DNA of 15,911 nucleotides from JADHUC01 sp964617665 (GTDB taxonomy: Bacteria > Planctomycetota > Planctomycetia > Pirellulales > Pirellulaceae), in the NCBI GenBank assembly GCA_964617665.1, contig CAZUAH010000308.1, positions 1-15,911 on the forward strand, in the 5' to 3' direction. Shown here in pieces: positions 1-7,100 of this stretch. The notes under the pieces are model-generated. The model saw only the letters and a program-made list of their open reading frames with translations, searched no databases and was not told where the DNA came from. The first letter of the stretch is position 1; each line of letters opens with the position of its first letter. The translations under genes were made by a program, and so were the position numbers.

Positions 1-10
1 AGATCCCGAT

Positions 11-895
11 TCACTTGAGCAGTTGATCGATCAAGTAGTCCGAAGAGTTCTTGTACTTCGGATGCGGCCGCCCCGGATGGATGAGCACTACGTCTACGTC
101 CACGGCCTTGAGCCGCTCTTCAAGCTTGATGCCCATGATGGCAGAGTGCGTCGGATCCTTCGGCGACGCGCCGACGACCGGCTCCTCTCCCCTGTAGAAC
201 ATTGCGATGGGTGGATCGTCTTTGGTAACGTGTTCGATCGGCGAATACTCCTTGATCCATTCTAGGACGTTTTCGCGATTCTCGATCAGGCTTTGGATGT
301 TCGGCAAGCCGAAGGCGTGGGCGCCGTAGCGATAGTTGGGCATCCACTCGCACAGCTCTTTCGGATCGAGCGACACTTGCGCTCCGTTGACGGCGGCACA
401 GTAAAGGCGGGTCGATTCGCGGGCGATAGGATCGTCGCTCTGCGGATCGGCCAGGTCGTCGTGAAAGGAAAGCCAGAGCGACGAGCAACCGCCGGCCGAG
501 CCTCCAGTCGCGCCAATGCGTTTCTTGTCGAGATTCCATTCGGCGGCTTTCGAGCGAACGAATTGAAGGGCGCGGGCGGCGTCTCCAAGCGATGCCTTCA
601 CCGGCGGTTCGACCTTCTCTTCAGCGCCATTCCGCACGTAGCGGTAGTTGATGGCAACGACCGAGATGCCCTTATCGAGGAAGGCTTTCGGATTGGTCTT
701 CTTGTCGCCGCCCTGCCAGCCACCACCATGGATGTAGAACACGACTGGCGTCGGTTTGTCCGACTCCGCCTGGTAGAAATCAAGAACCTGTCGCGGATGG
801 CTACCGTATGGCACATCCTTGAGTTGCATGGGCTCATCGGCCCAGGTTTGCGGGACAAGGAATAGCAGGGCAACTACGGGAATGACTCGCTTCAT
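11..895 (-). CDS. Secreted alpha/beta-hydrolase, BD-FAE/acetyl-esterase type
   Basis: Predicted 294-aa carboxylic-ester hydrolase. Residues 1-19 form a signal peptide (basic MKR, hydrophobic core, then TWA before DEP), so it should act in the periplasm or outside the cell. HGGGW at 56-60 is the oxyanion-hole motif of HSL/BD-FAE esterases. Ser133 in GGSAGG (131-136) is the expected nucleophile, His273 or His278 near the C-terminus the likely base, and Asp247 a candidate acid; the last two are inferred from position only. The reading frame is open further upstream to 991, but the ATG at 895 is preceded by GAAGGAG with 8-nt spacing and starts the signal peptide, so I chose it. It lies 52 nt downstream of the heme-protein gene on the same strand, so co-transcription is likely. 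Substrate unknown; acyl or acetyl groups on polysaccharides are a guess from family habits. The fold call is firm. Confidence 0.88.
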   Translation of the reverse strand: MKRVIPVVALLFLVPQTWADEPMQLKDVPYGSHPRQVLDFYQAESDKPTPVVFYIHGGGWQGGDKKTNPKAFLDKGISVVAINYRYVRNGAEEKVEPPVKASLGDAARALQFVRSKAAEWNLDKKRIGATGGSAGGCSSLWLSFHDDLADPQSDDPIARESTRLYCAAVNGAQVSLDPKELCEWMPNYRYGAHAFGLPNIQSLIENRENVLEWIKEYSPIEHVTKDDPPIAMFYRGEEPVVGASPKDPTHSAIMGIKLEERLKAVDVDVVLIHPGRPHPKYKNSSDYLIDQLLK

Positions 896-903
896 GGTGA
901 CGG

Positions 904-910
904 CTCCTTC
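904..910 (-). promoter_or_regulatory. Ribosome-binding site deciding the hydrolase start
   Basis: GAAGGAG on the minus strand, 8 nt before the ATG at 895. It supports starting at the signal peptide instead of at the longer open frame reaching 991. Confidence 0.75.
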
Positions 911-947
911 TGAGTTTCTAACAATCTTGCCACAGGACGATTTTGGA

Positions 948-3779
948 TTACGGCGAGATCGCCGACAAGGCTTCCTCCGTACGTTCGCCACGAGCGATCG
1001 ATGTGGGAACAGTCCGGAGAAGGGCTTCGTCGAACGTCACGTCCGGACGGAAGTTCGGATGGTCTCGATACTTGGCGTTCAATCGGCCCCAGTAGGAAGG
1101 ATGGAATTGGCAGTTGATGTCCAGCCAGTTCGTGATCTGCAGCAACTCCGTGTCGCTCAACCGGACGTCTCGGTGTGATTCGGCCAGGCTTTCGACGTAG
1201 GCCTGCAACTGAGAATCTTGCATTCGGATCTTACCTTGAGAGAACAGGGCCGCCAGCGGACTCGTCAGAGCGCCCACGTTGTACGGCGGTAGGTACTCGA
1301 CGCCCGCGGAACCAACGTCTTCGTTCCGGGGCTTTCGATTGCCAAGCAGTTGCTTTTCGCCTTTCGAAAGTTTGATCAACTGGTTATACGAAACGCTGTA
1401 AACGCCTTCGGGATCACCACAGAGATTCAAGTCGCCTTCGGCCGTTTCGTTGTTGTGGCATTCGACACAATGTCGATCCCAAATCGGCTGGATTTGCCTA
1501 TGGTAGTCGAACAGTTTCTTCGCGACCGTTTCGCCCGGCTGAGGCGACGGGACCGACGGCCGTCGCAACAGGGCCAGCGGTGTGTCTGTGGGTGGCCTGT
1601 GCGGCGTGTTGTTCGGTGTCTCGTGACAGCCGATGCAGCTACGAGTCTCGCCGGGCATGTAGTGGACGTACGTTCGTTCTGTTTGCACCGCCAAGCAGTT
1701 TTCGTCCAGAGCCTGAAAGTAAATGTTGCGCAAGGCAGGAACATAGAACTGTGCCGAGCCATCCTCCTCGACAGGCACAATGCCGTATTGGGCCTTGAGC
1801 CCCAGCAGATCGTCCCCGATCGCCGTGTGCGCCATGCCGTCTTTGTCGTCCTTCGACCAGGCTTTTCGAGCCGCCCAAGGTCTTGGCACCTCCTCCAAAA
1901 CGCGAAGATACTTGACAGTTCCCGGCTCGACGCCATCCATGCCTCTGTACACGTCGGTCACCACGCAATGAGCCAAGTCTTGCTCCGCCAGTCTTGGATT
2001 CCGTGACGGAGTGACCACCGGCGGTCTCTCGCGTGATCGCAGCGGATAAGGGTGCCAGCAGGAAATCGCCTCGTCCTGGTACAGAAGCGTCTCTTGCCCA
2101 TTGCCGTCCAGCAACACAAGGTCGTATGCCTTGGGATCGTCCCACGTGGGGCCGAGGGGTTTCCGCGTCGCAATGAACAGGTCTTCGGACACGGGATAGG
2201 GGTCTTTGAACAAGCGACCGAGCTTGCCGGTCTTATCGAGTTGCCACTCACCATTCTCGTCACGGAAATGGAAACCAGTGTGCGCTAGTGCTCGTATGTC
2301 GTCGGTTACGAAATGCATTGTTTCGGCCGAACGGATATCGTCCGACGTGTCAATCACGATCACCGCCCCCATTGCATTATTGGGGCAGCAATGAGACGTG
2401 CCCAACATCACAATCTTCCCGGCCGGTTCGGGGATCGGGCGAGCATAAATCATCGTCTCGGGAAAGGTGATTGTGTTGCCGTAGACCTCGGACGTGGCCG
2501 TGCCGTCCGGATTCATTGCCCAAAGGCATTTGACGTTGCCCGCAGCCTTGTCGACGTACTCCCAGCGGTGATAGAGAATCCGCCCGTCGGGCAAAATCGC
2601 CGGACTCGCTTCGCTGACGGGGCTGTTCGACAGCGGCTGCATGTTCTCGCCGTCGGCGTCGATACGGTATAGGTTCTTCGTGGTGTACACGTCGCCGGCA
2701 TTGCACAGTATCCCATATTGGCACCGAGTCGTGACGAACGCGATTCCACTGTCCGGCAAGTAGCATGGATGCAAATCATCGGTGCCGTGGTGATACATGG
2801 TGTTGCCATATAGGCTGACCAACTCGTCTTCGTCTTCCTGAGGAAAGGTCAACTGACGCAGGCCGGTGCCGTCGATTCCGATCTCGTAGATTCGGTAGCC
2901 GTCTTGCGCCCCCTTCTTGAAATCGAACGCGATCTTCGTGCCGTCAAACGAGATGTCGAATCGGTTGACAACGCCATTGCCCAACTCGAGAGCCAGTTCG
3001 CGCGCTTTCCCCGTATCCAGATCCAACACACAGAGCCCGCCACCGGGCGTCCAGCGGCTGTTTACATATTCGGTATAGACGTGATTTGCATTCAGCGTGT
3101 AGCGACGAATGAAGACAAGCCGGTCGATGCCCTTCCTCAGCAGAGTTTCCGCCGCCTCGGAATTGAATACGTGGGGCGACTCATGGGCTGATGGTGGAAT
3201 TGGCAGCGATGGCAGTTTCGGCTTAGCCGTTTTGCCGGCATAGACTTCACGAGACGGCATTTCGGGGCGCACGTTGGTGACGATGAATTCGGCGCTGCCG
3301 TTCCGGCCCGCCCCGGTGTCGATGCCAACTTGAGCCTGAAACTGGATGAAATTGCCATCAAGCTTGAAATGTAACATGGACGGGCCGTGAGCCCAGAACC
3401 CTTTCGCGAACTCTCGTCCGCCAATCGAAAGCGGCTGATTCTTCTGATTGTGATTCTTGAGCAACCGCCCCCATCCGACTTGCGAACTGGCGGGCGCGAT
3501 AGTCGTCAAGTCGATCTTTTCGCCGTCTTTGTTGACAAGCCATGGTTCGGCCCAGATCGCTTGATCCGCTCGGTAGTTGTCAGGGCCATACGTCACGACC
3601 AGGAACAGATCCTTCGCGCCATTAAGATCAACACAAACCGCTTGCGCCTTGTCGCCGCCCCGCATCAGCTCCGTCTTCACGGGCCGAAACGCCGATCCCG
3701 ATTCCCCCGCGTGCGACACGGCAACTTGCATCCATAGCAGCAATCCCGTGACGAAAACTCGTTTATGTTCGATAATCAC
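948..3779 (-). CDS. Secreted diheme c-type protein: NPCBM-like domain, beta-propeller and hydrazine-synthase-alpha-like C-terminus
   Basis: 943-aa exported protein. The N-terminus (VFVTGLLLWMQVAVSHA) is a signal peptide with a cut expected after SHA near residue 24. Residues about 45-170 resemble an NPCBM/NEW2 carbohydrate-binding module (WGRLLKNHNQ, FAKGFWAHGPS, VGIDTGAGRNGSAEF). Residues about 215-575 hold TolB/WD-like propeller blades such as DISFDGTKIAF and SPAILPDGRILYH. The C-terminal third matches proteins annotated with the HZS_alpha domain: PVEEDGSAQFYVPA, then YMPGETRSCIGCHE with a heme c site CIGCH at 715-719, and a second, CVECH, at 771-775 in a PIWDRHCVECH context. Start: GTG at 3779 with GGAG 7 nt upstream; another GTG at 3833 is open but has no better site. 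No hydrazine synthase beta/gamma or hydrazine dehydrogenase gene is near, so an anammox role is not supported. Electron transfer or oxidation of a bound glycan-linked substrate is only inference. Confidence 0.85.
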   Translation of the reverse strand: MIIEHKRVFVTGLLLWMQVAVSHAGESGSAFRPVKTELMRGGDKAQAVCVDLNGAKDLFLVVTYGPDNYRADQAIWAEPWLVNKDGEKIDLTTIAPASSQVGWGRLLKNHNQKNQPLSIGGREFAKGFWAHGPSMLHFKLDGNFIQFQAQVGIDTGAGRNGSAEFIVTNVRPEMPSREVYAGKTAKPKLPSLPIPPSAHESPHVFNSEAAETLLRKGIDRLVFIRRYTLNANHVYTEYVNSRWTPGGGLCVLDLDTGKARELALELGNGVVNRFDISFDGTKIAFDFKKGAQDGYRIYEIGIDGTGLRQLTFPQEDEDELVSLYGNTMYHHGTDDLHPCYLPDSGIAFVTTRCQYGILCNAGDVYTTKNLYRIDADGENMQPLSNSPVSEASPAILPDGRILYHRWEYVDKAAGNVKCLWAMNPDGTATSEVYGNTITFPETMIYARPIPEPAGKIVMLGTSHCCPNNAMGAVIVIDTSDDIRSAETMHFVTDDIRALAHTGFHFRDENGEWQLDKTGKLGRLFKDPYPVSEDLFIATRKPLGPTWDDPKAYDLVLLDGNGQETLLYQDEAISCWHPYPLRSRERPPVVTPSRNPRLAEQDLAHCVVTDVYRGMDGVEPGTVKYLRVLEEVPRPWAARKAWSKDDKDGMAHTAIGDDLLGLKAQYGIVPVEEDGSAQFYVPALRNIYFQALDENCLAVQTERTYVHYMPGETRSCIGCHETPNNTPHRPPTDTPLALLRRPSVPSPQPGETVAKKLFDYHRQIQPIWDRHCVECHNNETAEGDLNLCGDPEGVYSVSYNQLIKLSKGEKQLLGNRKPRNEDVGSAGVEYLPPYNVGALTSPLAALFSQGKIRMQDSQLQAYVESLAESHRDVRLSDTELLQITNWLDINCQFHPSYWGRLNAKYRDHPNFRPDVTFDEALLRTVPTSIARGERTEEALSAISP

Positions 3780-3783
3780 AACA

Positions 3784-3791
3784 CCTCTCCT
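3784..3791 (-). promoter_or_regulatory. Ribosome-binding site deciding a GTG start
   Basis: AGGAGAGG on the minus strand; the GGAG core ends 7 nt before the GTG at 3779. It favours this start, which begins the signal peptide almost directly, over the GTG at 3833. Confidence 0.6.
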
Positions 3792-3806
3792 ACGATCACT
3801 GTTACC

Positions 3807-3834
3807 CGTGCCCCAGGAATCCTGGGAGCGCACG
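3807..3834. repeat. Inverted repeat in the leader of the heme-protein gene
   Basis: Arms CGTGCCCCAGGA (3807-3818) and TCCTGGG (3820-3826) plus GCACG (3830-3834) pair over 12 bp, with a 1-nt centre and a 3-nt bulge (3827-3829). It sits 28-55 nt upstream of the GTG start, where it could be an operator or a leader hairpin. The longer alternative reading frame would start inside it, which argues further for the shorter start. Function not known. Confidence 0.45.
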
Positions 3835-3969
3835 TGATCTGTCTTGATGGTATGCCGACGCAGCGATGTTTGGCCAGAAGAAACGGTGACTCAAGGGGCA
3901 AAGGAACCTGCTGCGGTTAGGCCCCTAGTATACACGCTCGGAGTTCGAGCAGAAGACTGACTTCGCGCG

Positions 3970-3985
3970 TGCTAGGATTGGGCCA
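3970..3985 (-). promoter_or_regulatory. Possible sigma-54 promoter box
   Basis: Minus strand reads TGGCCC-AATCC-TAGCA, against the consensus TGGCAC-N5-TTGCA. Both near-invariant elements (GG at -24 and GC at -12) are kept with correct spacing; two other core positions differ. It is about 190 nt upstream of the GTG at 3779, which would give a long leader. Matches this weak occur by chance, so confidence is low. Confidence 0.25.
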
Positions 3986-3994
3986 ACCCCTTCC

Positions 3995-4008
3995 GTCGGT
4001 TAACCGAC
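3995..4008. repeat. Perfect 14-bp palindrome GTCGGTTAACCGAC
   Basis: Uninterrupted dyad centred on TTAA, lying 10-25 bp upstream of the sigma-54-like box in the minus-strand direction. It fits a dimeric regulator's operator; it could also fold as a 5-bp stem with a TTAA loop about 145 nt after the giant gene's stop. No second copy was noticed in this window. Confidence 0.45.
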
Positions 4009-4151
4009 CGGCTGAGGCCCTGATCACCGCCGTTTTTGAAGACCGCAGATATGCCGCATACGTTTTTCCAGCGGCGGGTGGCGACGTCGATAATCCTCGG
4101 GATGAGCAGCAGTTTCAGCAGAGTCGGCGTAAGGTCGACAAACCGCGTCAC

Positions 4152-7100
4152 CTATATCACACGAAGTGCATCGTCGGCATTTTCGCCGAACAAGTCGATG
4201 ATCGCAGCTTCCACGTTCGGGTCCGTCCGTTCATCTTCGATCGATGCGACTTCCGTTGTCGGCTGCGAACGGCTTGCGTTGTCGTCGCTGGCGGCCAGCT
4301 CGTCGGCAATCTGCGTCAGTTGTAGTGGAGGCTCTCCTTCAGCCAGTTGCTCGACAGCCTCGCCGATCAGTGCAACGGGCGGGATGATTGACGGGCGATT
4401 CAGGAAGTTGATCACCGACAGTGCATCCAACGGAGAAACCACGCCGTCTGCCGTGACGTCGACGAACGGAGCGTCAACGTCAAGCGACGCCACGTCGGCC
4501 GATCCGTTCTGATTGAGTTGGTTGATGACCAACAACACGTCCAGCGGTGATACTTCGCCGTCGTCGTTAGGATCGAGCGGATTTGTCAGATTATCCCATC
4601 CCAGCGTCGAGTCCGCTGCGGATGCGTCAAATGACTCCCAACCCCCATCCAATGAGTCCGCGGCTAATGACGCTTTCGGATCGGCAATGCCCTGTGGATT
4701 GCGGTTGGCCGGGTCCAGCGCGAAAGACGCACTAGCCGTTTGCTCACCCGAAGTCCGCTCCGCCGCTTCGTTGTACTGGTAGACGCGGTCACTGCGGGAG
4801 TCGACGATCCAAATGTGATTCACATCATGCGGGTCTATTGTCAGGCCGGTTGGCTGCGTATTGCCCACATCGATCTGCCAGCTTCCTTCCAACTCGCCGT
4901 CGATCGAATAGCGAAACACCTTGTCGGTGCGGCGTGTGTTGTTCACGACCCAAAGGTGCGATCCGTCCGTGACCAGGTCCATCGGGTTGCGGTTGCCACG
5001 ACCCAAACTGAAGCTGGATGTCGGTTCGGCCTCGCCGGATCGTAGCAGCGCACCGCCTTCGAAGAAGTACACTCGGTCCTCTTCGCGATCGACAATCCAC
5101 AAATCATCGCCGTGGACTGTGATTCCCTCCGGCTTGTCGACTTCCTCGATCTCCCACGAGCCGAGCAGCTGGCTATCGCTGTCGTAGACGAAGACCTCTC
5201 CCTTCTTGTCGACGACCCACAACGTCGATCCATCCGGGCTGGCTGCGATGCCGCGAGGCTTCTCGTCCTCTTCGTTCAGCCGATTGTCGCCCAGCGAGTT
5301 GCCGTCGGCGTCGTACTGGAAGGTACTGCGACGGCGCTGGTCGACAACAAAGAACTTCGTGCCTCCCGGTTCCGGCACGGCGTTTACTTGAATCGTCACC
5401 GTCGCCTCGGCTGACAGCAGCACTCCATCACTGGCTTGATACGTGAAGCTGTCGGTGCCGCTGAACCCGGCGTTCGGCGTGTAGGTGAGCGCGCCATTCG
5501 CATTTAGCGTCGCGGAACCATTCGCCGGACCAACGACCACAGCCGCCGTGAGCGAGTCACCATCTACATCACTGTCGTTGCCAAGCACTCCTGCAGGCGG
5601 AATGCTCAACGGGGTGTCCTGGTCAGTGATATAGCTGTCGTCGCTAGCCACCGGGGCGTCGTTGACCGGATTAGCGGTGATATTGACCATCGCCACATTT
5701 GAATCGAGTGCACCGTCGTTCGCCTTATACGTGAAACTGTCGGAACCATTGAAGTTCGCGTTCGGCGCGTAAGTGAACGAACCGTCGGCGTTCAGTGTGA
5801 CGCTGCCGTTTGTCGGCCCAACAACTTGGACCGCCGTCAGCGGATCGCCGTCGATGTCCCTGTCGTTAGCGAGGACTCCCGCCGCCGCGATCGTCAACGC
5901 AGTGTCTTCGCTTGTCGAGTACGAATCGTCCGCTGCGACCGGAGCGTCGTTCACCGCGCCAACCGTGATATCAACGATCGCTACGTTCGAATCGAGTGTG
6001 CCATCGTTCGCCTTATACGTGAAGCTGTCAGAGCCGTTGAAGTCCGCGTTCGGTGTGTAGGTAAACGAGCCGTCAGCGTTCAGCGTGACACTGCCGTTTG
6101 CCGGCCCGGCAACTCGGATCGCGGTCAGCGCATCGCCGTCGATATCACTGTCGTTACCGAGTACTCCCGCTGCCGCGATCGTCAACGCCGTGTCTTCGCT
6201 TGTCGAGTACGAATCGTCCACGGCAACCGGAGCGTCGTTCACAGCGCCGATCGTGATATTAACGATCGCGACGTTGGAATCGAGCGCACCGTCGTTCGCT
6301 TTGTACGTAAAGCTATCACTGCCGTTGAAGTTTGCATTCGGCGTGTACGTGAATGACCCATCTGCATGCAATGTCAGACCACCGTTCGTCGGACCTGTAA
6401 CTTGAACGGCTGTTAACGTGTCGCCATCGCCATCAAGGTCATTGCCCAACACACCCGCGGAGGCAATCGTCAGCGTCGTGTCTTCGGCGGTGGAAAACGA
6501 ATCGTTCACGGCAACGGGTGCGTCGTTGACCGCACCAACCGTGATGTTGACCGTCGCCACGTTCGAGTCGATCGCTCCGTCGTTGGCCGTGTAAGTGAAA
6601 CTGTCGCTGCCGTTGAAGCCGATGTTCGGGACATACGTGAACCAGCCCGTGCTATTGAGTCGCAAGGTTCCATTGCTCGGACCTGCCACCAGGATCGCTG
6701 TCAGCGCATCGCCGTCTACGTCACTGTCGTTGTCCAGCACTCCGTCTGGGAGAGTCGTCAATGAAGTATCTTCGTTCACGCTGTACGAGTCATTCACTGC
6801 AACCGGAGCATCGTTGACGGCGTTAACGGTGATATTGACTGTGGCCACGTTCGAATCGAGCGCACCATCATTCGCTGTGTAAGTGAAGCTATCCGTGCCG
6901 TTGAAGTTGGCGTTTGACGCATAGCTGAACGATCCATCCGAGTTGAGCGTCACGGCGCCGTTGCTCGGTCCAGTCGCCAGCACCGCCGTCAACGCGTCGC
7001 CATCCAAATCGCTGTCGTTGGCCAAGACTCCGGCTGCGGCGATTACTAAAGCTATATCTTCGTCAGTTGTGTACGAATCGTTTGCAGCGATAGACGCGTC

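Larger units (their letters stand above)
3780..4151. other. Intergenic region between giant-protein stop and heme-protein start
   Basis: About 370 nt without a convincing gene. On the minus strand it holds a -10-like TATACT (3928-3933) with no good -35, a sigma-54-like box (3970-3985), a perfect 14-bp palindrome (3995-4008) and the leader inverted repeat (3807-3834). The giant gene's frame stays open for 59 codons after its TAG, to another TAG at 3972-3974, but with no ribosome-binding site. I see no classical hairpin plus T-tract terminator for the giant gene. Confidence 0.6.

Noticed and set aside
948..3779. Anammox hydrazine synthase gene
   Set aside because: Only the alpha-like fold is present, fused to an NPCBM-like domain, with no beta/gamma subunits or hydrazine dehydrogenase nearby.
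3780..3833. Longer N-terminus of the heme protein starting at GTG 3833
   Set aside because: It would place 18 polar residues before the signal peptide and starts within the inverted repeat, while GTG 3779 has its own GGAG.
4392..4583. Cellulosome component, because of the dockerin
   Set aside because: No cohesin and no catalytic glycosidase module are visible; planctomycete dockerins are widespread outside cellulosomes.
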